Assembly (NCBI RefSeq): GCF_007754425.1
Contig: NZ_CP037452.1
Coordinates: forward strand, 7,481,164-7,545,163
Origin: Gimesia fumaroli
GTDB taxonomy: Bacteria; Planctomycetota; Planctomycetia; Planctomycetales; Planctomycetaceae
DNA length: 64,000 nucleotides
Direction: 5' to 3'
Part shown: in pieces, positions 1 to 9,762 of the stretch
How the letters are laid out: every line of letters starts with the position of its first letter
How positions within the stretch are numbered: the first letter of the stretch is position 1
Notes under the pieces: model-generated
The model's database searches: none
What the model was told of the DNA's origin: nothing
What the model saw: the letters and a program-made list of their open reading frames with translations, nothing else
Made by a program: the position numbers and the translations under genes

Positions 1-2
1 CG

Positions 3-1007
3 GTGAACCTTCAGGCACGTGGATACCTTGCTGCTGACGAACTGATTCCCCAATTCATCAAAGCGTACCAGCAGTTCGCTCACGAAATTTCAGTCACCGA
101 ACGCATTAAAACAATTCTGAGCACTGGATACTCGGGATCTGTGTTCAATACACAAGTCGTTGGCAATTCATTGCTTGGGCTCATCTGCTTCATTACAGCC
201 TGGTTCTTCTTTGAACGTTTCACTATGACAAACCATGTCAAAAAAGAGAGGAAAATGTCACAAAATGGTGAACAGATTCAGAGAAAATCCCGCCCTGGTA
301 AACTGGCATTCCTCTGGAAAGAATTTCATTTCGTAACGGGTGGCAAAAGAGTCCTGATTATCAAGTCAATTCTATACATTTCGGTGATACTCTTTGTAGT
401 AGGGGGAGGGTTATTTTTAGATCAGCATTCAAAGATGAGTTTTCTTTTTTCATTTTCCTGGAACGAGTTAATACACACCTCACTCTTACTGATGCTGGTC
501 GGATTAGTCGCGGAATGCACCATCTATACCTCTCGTCTTTTTCGTGAAGAACGAAAACTGAAAATGCTCCCATTAATCACGATTCTACCTCATTCATTCA
601 TACGTATTGTCTATGAAAAAATCTTCGGATGCATGAGTGCCCTTATTCCAGTTGGCATGGCAATCGGATTCTTGATATTGATTGCACCAGACAGTTTTAC
701 AAATTTTTTCAACTCTGGTATCAACTCGCTCTTACTGCTATTCGGTATTCAATTCATACTTTTTCTGCACTTACTGGCTTTCTACTCACTCATTGTCAGA
801 TGGGGGGCACTTGCTTTTGCGATCGGCACGATGATTCTGGTTGAATCCGTTGCAACCCCCTTCCTCCAAATTCTTTTTGTATTGTTTCATGTGGCGATTG
901 GTGAGGCTGGAATTATTTTGCCTGTATTTTATTTGAGCTTAATTAGCTGTTTTATTTTACAACTTCTGATTGCAAAACGCTTACGGCAAATTGCTGCTGA
1001 AGAATAA
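3..1007 (+). CDS. ABC-2-type permease, C-terminal part (cut by window edge)
   Basis: Integral membrane protein with about seven hydrophobic segments: one near residues 55-75, then six from about residue 118 to the end, separated by a charged stretch (residues 75-110). The layout of a transmembrane helix, a cytoplasmic linker and a further membrane bundle resembles the permease half of ABC exporters (ABC-2 or Gliding-motility type). That family call is inference; no ATPase is visible here. The first in-frame GTG lies only three bases from the window edge and the protein begins mid-domain without a signal anchor, so the true start is probably upstream. Its stop is followed 17 bases later by the convergent esterase gene. 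Confidence 0.6.
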   Translation: MNLQARGYLAADELIPQFIKAYQQFAHEISVTERIKTILSTGYSGSVFNTQVVGNSLLGLICFITAWFFFERFTMTNHVKKERKMSQNGEQIQRKSRPGKLAFLWKEFHFVTGGKRVLIIKSILYISVILFVVGGGLFLDQHSKMSFLFSFSWNELIHTSLLLMLVGLVAECTIYTSRLFREERKLKMLPLITILPHSFIRIVYEKIFGCMSALIPVGMAIGFLILIAPDSFTNFFNSGINSLLLLFGIQFILFLHLLAFYSLIVRWGALAFAIGTMILVESVATPFLQILFVLFHVAIGEAGIILPVFYLSLISCFILQLLIAKRLRQIAAEE

Positions 1008-1024
1008 TTGACTATCTTGTTGAA

Positions 1025-1966
1025 TTATCCTTTAGAGAAAGCTGTCTTTAAGTACCGCCCCGTTAGCTGGACTGCTTCAAATGCCCGATCGTATAAATCA
1101 GCACGTCTGAAAAAGCCATGAATCATATCTTCAAAATTGATATGTTCGACATTTCCTCCTGATCGCCGCATCAGTTCGACATACTGGACTGCTTCAGAAT
1201 AAAGGGGATCATAACCCGCTGTGATCACAATTGCATCTGGCAAACCACTCAGGTCTTTGCAGCGCAGCGGAGATGCATAAATTTCACGTCCTGCTGACTC
1301 ATTCGGAAGATATTGTTCCCAGAACCATTCCATCGCGCGTTTGGTGAGAAAGTAGTCGATCCCGTATTTTTGATACGATTCTGTATCGAACCGATAATTC
1401 GTTACAGGATAGACAAGCATTTGATAGATAAGATTCAGACGATTGGGTTGCCTGGCTCTAATCGCGACTGCTGTTGCGAGATTACCTCCTGCACTGTCAC
1501 CACCGACAGCAATTCTTGTCGGATCAATTTCTAATTCGCCTGCATGGTCTGAGATCCATTCAGTAGCTGCATAAGCATCTTCAAAGGGTACAGGGTAAGG
1601 ATGTTCCGGAGCCATTCGATAATCAACAGATATGACTTTACAGCCTGCAGAACCTGCCAGATCCTGGCACAGACCATCATAAGCATCCAATGTTCCCATG
1701 ACCCATCCACCCCCATGAAAGTAAACCAGTGCGGGGAATGCCGCAGGTGAATTCGCTTCGGATTCCTCTGGTGTGTAAATTCGAACCGGTAATTCTGTCT
1801 GATTGACAGGGAGTTTAAGGTCTTCAATTTTTTGAGCGGGAAAATGAGGTTCTGGTGAAGGAGAAAGCGTCGACCTGATAAGCTCTGGAGTCATTTCATC
1901 AAACGAGGGTAAGTCAACTTTTGCAACTTCTTCAAGGTATTGGACCACTTGGGGATGGACTGGCAT
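1025..1966 (-). CDS. alpha/beta hydrolase, HSL-type esterase/lipase
   Basis: Carboxylic ester hydrolase of the hormone-sensitive-lipase family (313 residues, normal length). The oxyanion-hole motif HGGGW is at residues 84-88 and the nucleophile elbow GDSAGG has Ser158. The late Asp (in DPLYSEA) and His (in MIHGFF) complete the expected triad. No signal peptide, so it is probably cytoplasmic. The start is supported by AGGAAA about six bases upstream of the ATG. It stands alone, converging on the membrane-protein gene to its left. The natural substrate cannot be told; short-chain acyl esters are typical for the family. Confidence 0.88.
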   Translation of the reverse strand: MPVHPQVVQYLEEVAKVDLPSFDEMTPELIRSTLSPSPEPHFPAQKIEDLKLPVNQTELPVRIYTPEESEANSPAAFPALVYFHGGGWVMGTLDAYDGLCQDLAGSAGCKVISVDYRMAPEHPYPVPFEDAYAATEWISDHAGELEIDPTRIAVGGDSAGGNLATAVAIRARQPNRLNLIYQMLVYPVTNYRFDTESYQKYGIDYFLTKRAMEWFWEQYLPNESAGREIYASPLRCKDLSGLPDAIVITAGYDPLYSEAVQYVELMRRSGGNVEHINFEDMIHGFFRRADLYDRAFEAVQLTGRYLKTAFSKG

Positions 1967-2240
1967 TTGAGTTTCCTAGGAGGGATTTATCTGCTTGATT
2001 CAACTTATAAATACATTTGGTTATCTATCACTGAGAACGTGACGAGCCAATTATAACGGATAAACACATTTTTCTAAAAACAGTCTGTCTTTTCATTTCA
2101 AAAAACATCTTACAATCTGCAGTTTGGAATTTTCTTGACCTATTGTAATCAATAGAGCCCCTATGTGTTAATTCGTGATTCTGCATCAAGTTTAACATTT
2201 ATTTAATCCCATTGTGCTATTTTCGCAGGGAAGTAAAGCC

Positions 2241-3353
2241 ATGACCCCCAATCCCATTCGCGTCTTAATCGTTGACGATTCAGCTGTCATTCGAGGCTTG
2301 ATTTCAAAATCACTTGAACAAGATCCTGAAATTATCGTTGCGGGAACTGCAATGAACGGGGAACGTGCACTAAGCTGGATGGCTTCCAATCCAGTTGATG
2401 TCGTCATTCTCGACGTCGAAATGCCGGTCATGGACGGGCTCACTGCCTTACAAAAAATCCAGAAAGATTTTCCAGCTGTACCAGCCATCATGGCCAGTGG
2501 ATTAACCAGCAAGGGGGCGGAAACCACAGTAAAAGCACTTTCACTTGGTGCTGTGGGCTGTGTTGCAAAGCCTCAAACTGCCAGTGCTGCAGAAAGTATT
2601 CGTGTGCTTTCCCGAGAGCTGGTGATGATGATCAAAGCAGTGGGACCTAAAAACAGCTCTTCCCCTGCCCAGACTCGTCCTGGAACATCTAACCAGATCA
2701 GTCAACAAACGCAAACTCGGCAAAAAGATATCTCGGGTAAGCAGTTGTTTACAAAAAACATCAAGTTTTTTAAACAACCCGAAGTTTTAGTGATTGGTAC
2801 AAGCACAGGCGGGCCGAAAGCACTGGCTGAGCTCTTACCTCAAATTCCAGTGGACTTTCCAATTCCAATTCTCATCGTTCAACACATGCCACCAGGATTT
2901 ACTGAGATCCTGGCACAACATATCCAAAAAGATAGTGGTCGGACATGTGTGGAAGCAAAACACAATGAGCCGCTGGAATCTCACAAAACGTATGTTGCGC
3001 CCGGTGGTAGTCACCTACTGATTGGCGAAAAAAATGGCCAAAAAGTTACTTTAATCAACCAAGATCCTCCTGAGCATTTCTGCAGACCATCCGTAAACCC
3101 CTTATTCAGGTCAGCTGCTGAGCATTTTGGAAACTCGACCTTGGCGGTAATGCTGACTGGAATGGGCGAAGATGGAATCGAAGGTACACACGACATTGCT
3201 CGAGCTGGTGGAACGATCATTGCTCAAGATGAAGCATCCAGTGTCGTCTGGGGAATGCCGGCTGCAGTCGCCTGTGCGGGCTTAGCAGATAAAGTACTTC
3301 CGCTGTCCGAAATAGCAGCAGAAATCAAGTCGCAGTGCCTGGTACGTGCATAG
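2241..3353 (+). CDS. cheB: CheB: chemotaxis response regulator protein-glutamate methylesterase
   Basis: Removes methyl groups from (or deamidates) chemoreceptor glutamates and is activated by phosphorylation. An N-terminal receiver domain (residues about 5-125) carries the acidic pair Asp12/Asp13 and phosphoacceptor Asp58. A linker of about 50 residues rich in Gln and Ser follows. The C-terminal methylesterase domain has the catalytic triad Ser188 (GTSTGG), His215 (VQHMPPGF) and Asp311 (GMGEDG). The start chosen is the ATG after AGGGAAG; a nine-residue upstream extension from 2214 has no better ribosome site. It is an orphan: no cheA, cheR, cheW or receptor gene is visible nearby, so it may serve a chemosensory array encoded elsewhere. 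Confidence 0.93.
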   Translation: MTPNPIRVLIVDDSAVIRGLISKSLEQDPEIIVAGTAMNGERALSWMASNPVDVVILDVEMPVMDGLTALQKIQKDFPAVPAIMASGLTSKGAETTVKALSLGAVGCVAKPQTASAAESIRVLSRELVMMIKAVGPKNSSSPAQTRPGTSNQISQQTQTRQKDISGKQLFTKNIKFFKQPEVLVIGTSTGGPKALAELLPQIPVDFPIPILIVQHMPPGFTEILAQHIQKDSGRTCVEAKHNEPLESHKTYVAPGGSHLLIGEKNGQKVTLINQDPPEHFCRPSVNPLFRSAAEHFGNSTLAVMLTGMGEDGIEGTHDIARAGGTIIAQDEASSVVWGMPAAVACAGLADKVLPLSEIAAEIKSQCLVRA

Positions 3354-4113
3354 ACTCTTCAGCTGATAACTGTCCAAAACCAGCCTCACCCAAGCGTGAA
3401 ATACCGCCACAATCGACACCCCTGTAACGACCGGAGAATTTCAGAAAATCGCTCCAAAAGTCGATTTGTCGATTCTTCTATGGGTTTGCTTAAGAGAAGT
3501 TCGATACTTTAAAATGACCTGATATTGGCTGTTTCTTATTTAGTGCTAGCCAGAAATTATCAGATTCACGACTATGTTACCTCTCAAGAGAAAGCAGCTT
3601 TGAATCTATCTGGTTGGAAGTGAAGCAAATACGATCTTCTACTTAGATTTCACTCTTGCCGATTTGAAAGAGTAGCTCTAGATCGCTGCAGCTTTTCAAT
3701 TAGAAGACCAGATTTTGTTGATCGCCAGTATCGTTCACCCCCCTCTGAACGGTGCTGGCGTTTTTTGTAGATCGACTGAATTCCTGAGTGTGTAACACTT
3801 TAAGGGCCACATTCCGATCCGAGGTCTCTTCCACCAGAACATTCCCGCTCTCAAACAGAATCCACTCGTCTGTTAACTTCGCTGTAACCCTCACTCTCCA
3901 CATTTAGTGAAACCCAATCTCAAAATCTTGAACCGATAAATCCATCTATTCCCCTCATGATTTATTTTTCAAGATACAGTTTGCTGGAGGGATATGCCTT
4001 CATGGCCAGATGGGGTTTGGTCCACTTTTCACGAATTTATTTTTGTAAATGAAGCCTAAGCCACTTCATTTGTCACATTAACCTCTCTCAAAATCCGACG
4101 TAGCAATAAATCC
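3354..4113. other. 760-base intergenic region with a terminator but no convincing gene
   Basis: Between cheB and the hybrid kinase gene. The only strong signal is the intrinsic terminator at 3723-3766 (separate entry). A 67-codon minus-strand frame at 3700-3903 overlaps that terminator and is not convincing. A weak promoter-like pair on the plus strand (TTGCTT at 3486, TTTAAA at 3508, spacer 16) could start a short transcript that ends at the terminator; this is inference. Confidence 0.5.
3723..3766 (+). terminator. Rho-independent terminator, strong
   Basis: A 15-base-pair stem: CGCCAGTATCGTTCA pairs with TGAACGGTGCTGGCG, perfect if two G-U pairs are allowed. The loop is eight bases and six T follow at once on the plus strand. 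It lies 370 bases past the cheB stop codon, so it ends either a long cheB 3' region or an unannotated small RNA. Confidence 0.85.
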
Positions 4114-6474
4114 ATGCAGAAACATAAGCCATTTGCACGAATTGCAACGAAATTGAGAAAATGGCCGATCGGGGACAGGCTCAAATTCGCATTCGGCTTA
4201 TTGGTATTAGTACAAGTCATAAGTGGAATTGTCACTCTATTTCAGTTTTCTAAGATCAATCAAGATATTTCACAGCTGGTGACTGTGGAAGAGCCTCTTG
4301 AAGAATCGGTTCTTGAAATGGAAATCAAAGCAGGTGAAATTGCGCGAGCCGTGCTTGATTACGTGAGAGATCGAAATCAGAAACACCTTACAAAATTAAT
4401 TCTTTCCCGTGATGGTTTTGCCGAGAACTATTCTCAATACCAAAAACTTGCTCAGTCAGATGAAGAGCGTTATCTCAGTACGGAAATCGCTCAACGATAT
4501 TCAGACTATAACCAAATGTCTGGCGCAATCATTCGGTTAGCAGACCAGAGAAATGCTGCACTAAAAGTATTTGTGAATCACGTGAACCACATTAATCAGC
4601 TGATCGATAATGAGCGTGTGAAATCGAACAATGATCATTCTGATGAGGGAATAAAAAAAGCAGATGCTTCTCATAACATGGAAAAATATCTGAATATCGC
4701 GTTTGGTTCGATTGAAGAATATATCGTTCAACGAAATCAAAGTTTACTATCCCGAATCTTTGAAGCAGAACAAAACTTCAAATTCTTTGAAGGCAAATAT
4801 CTTGAAGCCATTTCGAATCATGTCGAGAGACAACGCATCAAAGAAATCGATTTGGAGTTTGCCCAAGCAACCTCTTACGGAAATCAAGTCGTAAATTTCA
4901 CGGATAATATTGATCAACTTCTTGGAAACTTTGAGCACAAACTTGATTCAATTGATGACCTGCTTCACGATCAGGTTCATCCCCTGATTCATGCCAATAC
5001 AGTGAGCGCAACCCACGACGCAGATTCATCTATTCAATCTGCCAAGATGGTGGTTAGCATCCTGGCGATTCTTGGAACGATCTTCGGTCTGTTTTCAGTC
5101 TGGATTATATCTCGTGGAATAGTCGCACCGATTTTAGAACTCTCTGAAGGTGCAGCGCTCATAGCAGCCGGTAATGTAAAACATCGAATCCAGGTAGATT
5201 CACAAGATGAAATAGGGCGTCTAGCGGATACATTTAATCATATGGTTGAAGACCTTGTCATTGCGCATCAAGAGGCAGAAAAAGCCAGTGATATCAAAAG
5301 TGCCTTCCTGGCTAATATGAGTCATGAAATCCGTACTCCGATGACCGCCATCCTCGGATTTGCAGAAATCATGCGTCAGAAAAATCATGACGCGGAAACG
5401 ATGCGATATATCGACACCATTAAAAAAAATGGTGAATATTTACTCGAACTGATCAATGATATTCTTGATGTATCTAAAATTGAAGCAGATAAACTTGATG
5501 TTGAAGCCATTCAATGTTCCCTGATCGAATTGATAGAAGATGTCAAAACCCTCATGGAAATTCGAGCTCTGGATAAGGGACTTGAATTAAGCATCATCAT
5601 TGATGGAAAAATCCCCAGTTGGATTCAAAGCGATCCCATCCGACTTCGTCAGATTCTGATCAACCTGTTAAGCAACGCAATAAAATTTACGAAACAGGGA
5701 ACCGTTCAATTAGTTATTCGAGCAATTGATTCAAACTCTGAAGCCCCTGGCTTACAGTTTGATGTGATTGACACTGGAATCGGAATGACGGAAGAGCAGC
5801 TCTCGCGCTTATTTCAGCCATTTGTGCAAGCGGATTCTTCAACAACGCGTAAATATGGAGGGACAGGTCTGGGACTTACGATTTGCAAACGACTGACTAA
5901 TATTTTAGGTGGGGAGATCTTTGTAAACAGTGAATATGGAACAGGATCTACGTTCACTGTCACTGTCAAGATTGGAAAAGTCACTGATGTCGAGTTTGTA
6001 GACCAGCTAACATTCAAATCGGAATATAATGAAAGCTTAGCGAATACAAATAGTAAAATCGATTTTGAGATGGACTACAACATCTTGCTGGCAGAAGATG
6101 GGCTTGATAATCAGAAATTAATTCGTTTTTTATTGACAAAAGCAGGTTGTCAAGTAACGCTAGCCGATAACGGAAACAGAGCCGTTCACCTGGCCTTGGA
6201 AGCCACGGAGAAAGGTCAGCCATTCGATGTTATCCTGATGGATATGCAAATGCCGGAACTGGATGGATATGCGGCTACCAAACAACTTCGATCCAAAAGT
6301 TATCATCATCCAATCATTGCCTTGACTGCTCATACAATGAGTGAAGTACGTGAAGAATGTCTTGCTGCAGGCTGTAATCATTTTGCAACGAAACCAATTA
6401 ACCGAAGCCAGTTCTTTGCAACGATTCACGAATGTATCACGGAGTATCGCCAACAGGTAGATACGCTTTACTAA
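4114..6474 (+). CDS. hybrid sensor histidine kinase with C-terminal receiver domain
   Basis: Membrane sensor kinase of 786 residues. Order: transmembrane helix (about 23-45), a helical extracytoplasmic sensor region of about 265 residues, second transmembrane helix (about 309-335), HAMP linker (about 335-388), HisKA dimerisation domain with phospho-His404 in the SHEIRTP motif, HATPase with N box (NLLSNAIKFT), G1 (DTGIGM) and G2 (GTGLGL), then a receiver domain with phosphoacceptor Asp710 (MDMQMPELDG) and the conserved Thr/Lys positions (ALTAHT, TKP). The sensor domain looks like a four-helix-bundle type, so the ligand is unknown. No separate response regulator is adjacent. The phosphate probably passes from His404 to Asp710 and on to an unlinked phosphotransfer partner. 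Confidence 0.92.
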   Translation: MQKHKPFARIATKLRKWPIGDRLKFAFGLLVLVQVISGIVTLFQFSKINQDISQLVTVEEPLEESVLEMEIKAGEIARAVLDYVRDRNQKHLTKLILSRDGFAENYSQYQKLAQSDEERYLSTEIAQRYSDYNQMSGAIIRLADQRNAALKVFVNHVNHINQLIDNERVKSNNDHSDEGIKKADASHNMEKYLNIAFGSIEEYIVQRNQSLLSRIFEAEQNFKFFEGKYLEAISNHVERQRIKEIDLEFAQATSYGNQVVNFTDNIDQLLGNFEHKLDSIDDLLHDQVHPLIHANTVSATHDADSSIQSAKMVVSILAILGTIFGLFSVWIISRGIVAPILELSEGAALIAAGNVKHRIQVDSQDEIGRLADTFNHMVEDLVIAHQEAEKASDIKSAFLANMSHEIRTPMTAILGFAEIMRQKNHDAETMRYIDTIKKNGEYLLELINDILDVSKIEADKLDVEAIQCSLIELIEDVKTLMEIRALDKGLELSIIIDGKIPSWIQSDPIRLRQILINLLSNAIKFTKQGTVQLVIRAIDSNSEAPGLQFDVIDTGIGMTEEQLSRLFQPFVQADSSTTRKYGGTGLGLTICKRLTNILGGEIFVNSEYGTGSTFTVTVKIGKVTDVEFVDQLTFKSEYNESLANTNSKIDFEMDYNILLAEDGLDNQKLIRFLLTKAGCQVTLADNGNRAVHLALEATEKGQPFDVILMDMQMPELDGYAATKQLRSKSYHHPIIALTAHTMSEVREECLAAGCNHFATKPINRSQFFATIHECITEYRQQVDTLY

Positions 6475-6475
6475 A

Positions 6476-7453
6476 TCAAGACACTGCAGCGCGTTCCAAT
6501 CGATTATTGATCGTTCTCCCTAATCCATTTTCCGGCATGCGTAACGCAATAATCTGATCGACGCCTGCTGCATCCAGATTTCTTAATGCGGTAAATAATC
6601 TTGCTGCAGCAATCTTTAAATCACCGGCAGGAGACAGGATCTCCTGAGCCGAGAACTGATGTCCTTTTAAAAATGTCTCCTCGAGCGGGAATAAACTCAG
6701 TAATCCCTTGCGTCCATCCGTTGGTACATCATTGAGTTGATCAGCGATCATTAAACGTGTTCGTGGCGCATAGTGTTTTGGCAGCATTCCGGGACTGAGG
6801 TGTGAGTTACTTTCTGCATAATCTTCGATCTGCGCAAGCCTGACAGGGCCAACACATTGTTCAATCTCTTCAAGCGAAATTCCCCCTGGTCTAAGTAAAA
6901 CAGGAATCTCGCCAGTACATTGAATGACAGTAGACTCTACGCCTACTGTACATGCCCCTCCATCTAGGATGAGTTTGATCTCATTTCCCAGTTGCTCAGC
7001 CACATGACTGGCCTGAGTCGGACTTAGACAGCCAAATTTATTTGCACTGGGAGCTGCAATTGGGAGTTCTGACGCTACCAGTAACTGTTGTGCGATGGGA
7101 TGAGCTGGAATACGAATGGCTACCGAATCTAATCCTGAGGTAACCAGATCAGGAATTCGTTTTCTTTTGGGCAAGACCAGTGTCAGTGGACCTGGCCAAA
7201 ACTGTTCAGCGAGTTTTTCTGCCTGTTCCGATAATCCGTATGTGAGCTCATCCAGTTGCTTGATATGGGATATATGTACAATCAAGGGATCGAAGTGAGG
7301 TCTTTGCTTAACTTCAAAAATTCGGGCAACGGCTTCGGGGTTCAGCGCATTTGCTCCCAAGCCATAGACCGTCTCTGTTGCAAAAGCAACCACTTCTCCC
7401 TGTCGAATCAGATCGGCTCCGGCTCTAATATTCTGTGTAATCTCGCAATTCAT
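6476..7453 (-). CDS. L-threonylcarbamoyladenylate synthase (Sua5/TsaC family)
   Basis: Makes threonylcarbamoyl-AMP from threonine, bicarbonate and ATP, the first step of the t6A37 tRNA modification. The YrdC-like domain fills residues about 5-205, with the family motifs ETVYGLGANA, KQRP near residue 50 and SANKFG. A linker and a C-terminal Sua5 domain follow (SPGMLPKHYAPRT), so this is the long Sua5 type (325 residues) rather than short TsaC. The gene converges on the hybrid kinase gene with a single base between the stop codons. A structured element lies 76 bases upstream of its start (7529-7617). Confidence 0.93.
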   Translation of the reverse strand: MNCEITQNIRAGADLIRQGEVVAFATETVYGLGANALNPEAVARIFEVKQRPHFDPLIVHISHIKQLDELTYGLSEQAEKLAEQFWPGPLTLVLPKRKRIPDLVTSGLDSVAIRIPAHPIAQQLLVASELPIAAPSANKFGCLSPTQASHVAEQLGNEIKLILDGGACTVGVESTVIQCTGEIPVLLRPGGISLEEIEQCVGPVRLAQIEDYAESNSHLSPGMLPKHYAPRTRLMIADQLNDVPTDGRKGLLSLFPLEETFLKGHQFSAQEILSPAGDLKIAAARLFTALRNLDAAGVDQIIALRMPENGLGRTINNRLERAAVS

Positions 7454-7528
7454 CTTAAGTCTTTAAATCATCTTTGATTAAATGTACCATGATTTTTCTG
7501 TACCGATCATAACCCGGTATGAATCAAA

Positions 7529-7617
7529 AAGACTCTCGCATCATACTCGTCTTGATACCCGGGGCAACCGGTAAAGCACATTGCCTTGTATCAGACCAGA
7601 TAGAATACGAGAGTCTT
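7529..7617 (-). terminator. branched hairpin, probable terminator of the S41 peptidase gene
   Basis: Read on the minus strand, outer arms AAGACTCTCG and CGAGAGTCTT form 10 base pairs and the distal arm runs into TTTTTG. Inside are a six-pair helix (TGATAC/GTATCA) and a five-pair helix (GGCAA/TTGCC). It sits between the peptidase stop and the sua5 start, so it could end the upstream transcript or act as a structured leader for sua5. It is unusually long for a simple terminator. Confidence 0.5.
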
Positions 7618-7664
7618 GATTTTATCAGGAACGAGTAAATACTCGATTCACAAAGGAGTTGAAA

Positions 7665-9629
7665 TTAACCTGAAAATTGAAATCGGACTGGATTTCCCTG
7701 CTGACGTGCTGGCAAATTGTTTACAAGTTCCCCAGGTCTTTGGCTTAAAATGGCACTGACACCTGCTTTAAGGTCTCGATCCAGCGGGCCAATTTCTTCC
7801 AGTTCCCGTTCGGACATGTTGACTTGAACATCAGGAGTGACTCCTGCACCGGCCATTTCACGACCAGTAGGCGAATAAAATTTGGCAGTCGTTAACCAGA
7901 AAGTTCCTGAAACGGATTGAAGAGGAAAGTGTGTCTGAACTGTTCCTTTGCCATAAGTCTTCCTGCCGATAATCAAACCACGTCGGTTTTCCTGTACAGC
8001 GGCTGCAAATATTTCACTGGCACTGGCACTGTCACCGTCCACTAACACAACAAGAGGCATTTTCCAGGTTTGTGCATGAGTGGCTGACTCAACAGAATTA
8101 TCGCCTTGGTTTCGCCCCCGGGTAGAAACAATTTGACCAGATGGAACAAATCGATTCGAGATCGAAATTGCTTCGGTGAGTAAACCTCCTGGGTTTCCAC
8201 GTAAATCAAATACCAGAGACTTCATACCTTGACGATGCAGGTTCCACAAAGCCTGGTCCAATTCCTGAACGGCCCCTTCACCAAATTTCTCCAATCGAAT
8301 CAAGCCGATTTTCTGTTGTGCATCAACCATTTTTACTTCACTGATGTTTGTAATACGAATAGATTGACGGCTGAGATTCACTATGGCATCTCTGTCTCCC
8401 CTGCGAACATCGAGGGAAACACTGGAACCAGCGGGTCCAGTAATCAAGCTTGCCACTTCATCCAGAGATAGCCCCCTGAACGACCGTTGATTGGCTCCTA
8501 CAATCACATCTCCACGCTGTAACCCTGCTTTTTCCGCAGATCCGCCTTTGAGGGTTCGCAAGATCACAGCTCCTTCGCGATGCGTCTTCAATTGTACTCC
8601 CACTCCCACAATGTTATTACCTCCTGCATCAACACGAGGCCCTGACATACTGGGGGTAAATTCGAAACGGGAATGCTTATCGAGCGCTTCTAACGAACCA
8701 TATGTGAACTCAGAAATGACCGCAGTAGCTGGCAGTTGCAGCTGACTTCCTGCAATATCAGCTGCCTGACGCATCACCGTTACCGCTTCTTGAGCATTTC
8801 GCGCGGGATTCTGGTTCATCAATTGCTGCCAACTTCTTTGTGCCATTTGAATCCGTTCAGGAGATACTGAAATACGATTAACACTCATAAACTGCTGATT
8901 CTCGACAGCAATTATCAGGTTCTGTAGTGATTTTTTTGTCCGCACATCATAGGAAGGAGGTTGAACATGGCGCGAGTCAATCATTCGATTCACTTCCAGA
9001 TAAAAAGAATAGGCTCTTTGCGAATCAAGATTCTGTAGTGTCGTAACTACAGAAGGGCTTGAGTATCGCTGTGATATTTTATTCCTCAATTCCTGATTCG
9101 GATCAACTGGAGTTTGATTGGGAAATCTAGTCTCATATCGATCTCGATCATATTGTGGTAAAGATCGCTGACGTAATTCCCGAATTAACTCTCTTAGTTT
9201 CTGGCTATCATAGTCATCTTCAAAAGAATCCCGGTTTTGGCGCTTGGGAGACGAGTAGGGTCTTTCTCTTGAATCGTTTTCATATCGGTTTCGAGGACGA
9301 TCATACTGCTGATCGTTTCCATATAACAATTTTTCTAATCTTGCCTGGTAATCATCCGCTCCTGACTCCTCTCTTACTGGTCGCTGCCGCTGATGGCGCC
9401 GCTCTCTGGAGTATGCTGGGGGAAACAGGTCTTCAAGTGAGTGATTATTATTTTGATCGTATGAGCGACGGTTATGATTATCCTGATATGATTGATACTC
9501 ATCAGCATGCGCAAGTGTGGTGCATCCAGACAGAAAAACAGCGGTCATCAGTATGACCATTCCCCATACAAAAAGACGAGCTGAATTTATGGTTTCGTTT
9601 TGACTAATTTTAAATTGTGATCGGTTCAT
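7665..9629 (-). CDS. S41 carboxyl-terminal processing peptidase with PDZ domain, lipoprotein
   Basis: Serine protease of the CtpA/Prc family (654 residues), probably acting in the cell envelope. The N-terminus has a hydrophobic segment ending in the lipobox LSGC (about residues 33-36). Then come a low-complexity region rich in Arg, Gln and Tyr (about 45-165), a helical region, a PDZ domain (about 345-425, with GSAEKAGLQRGD) and the S41 catalytic domain, with Ser in GDSASASEIF and Lys in GRKTYGKGTVQ. The start ATG follows a strong GGAGGGG site. A small hairpin (AGTCGC/GCGACT, 9646-9660) lies just upstream of that site and might influence translation. The long disordered N-terminal region is larger than in typical CtpA. 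Confidence 0.9.
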   Translation of the reverse strand: MNRSQFKISQNETINSARLFVWGMVILMTAVFLSGCTTLAHADEYQSYQDNHNRRSYDQNNNHSLEDLFPPAYSRERRHQRQRPVREESGADDYQARLEKLLYGNDQQYDRPRNRYENDSRERPYSSPKRQNRDSFEDDYDSQKLRELIRELRQRSLPQYDRDRYETRFPNQTPVDPNQELRNKISQRYSSPSVVTTLQNLDSQRAYSFYLEVNRMIDSRHVQPPSYDVRTKKSLQNLIIAVENQQFMSVNRISVSPERIQMAQRSWQQLMNQNPARNAQEAVTVMRQAADIAGSQLQLPATAVISEFTYGSLEALDKHSRFEFTPSMSGPRVDAGGNNIVGVGVQLKTHREGAVILRTLKGGSAEKAGLQRGDVIVGANQRSFRGLSLDEVASLITGPAGSSVSLDVRRGDRDAIVNLSRQSIRITNISEVKMVDAQQKIGLIRLEKFGEGAVQELDQALWNLHRQGMKSLVFDLRGNPGGLLTEAISISNRFVPSGQIVSTRGRNQGDNSVESATHAQTWKMPLVVLVDGDSASASEIFAAAVQENRRGLIIGRKTYGKGTVQTHFPLQSVSGTFWLTTAKFYSPTGREMAGAGVTPDVQVNMSERELEEIGPLDRDLKAGVSAILSQRPGELVNNLPARQQGNPVRFQFSG

Positions 9630-9645
9630 GATCCCCTCCGAAATA

Positions 9646-9660
9646 AGTCGCCTGGCGACT
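9646..9660 (-). promoter_or_regulatory. short hairpin beside the peptidase ribosome-binding site
   Basis: AGTCGC and GCGACT flank a three-base loop in the 5' untranslated region of the S41 peptidase gene, immediately upstream of its GGAGGGG ribosome site. Seen directly in the sequence; any regulatory role is inference. Confidence 0.25.
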
Positions 9661-9762
9661 CTTAAGTCCGGCTCATCAACTTCCTTTGTGATGGCTTAAC
9701 GGAAACTGTTGAATGAAAATAATTAACGGCACACATAATATGTCCCGTCGTACTTTTAGTTA

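Noticed and set aside
3700..3903. 67-codon minus-strand frame
   Set aside because: Overlaps the strong plus-strand terminator and lacks a ribosome site or known domain.
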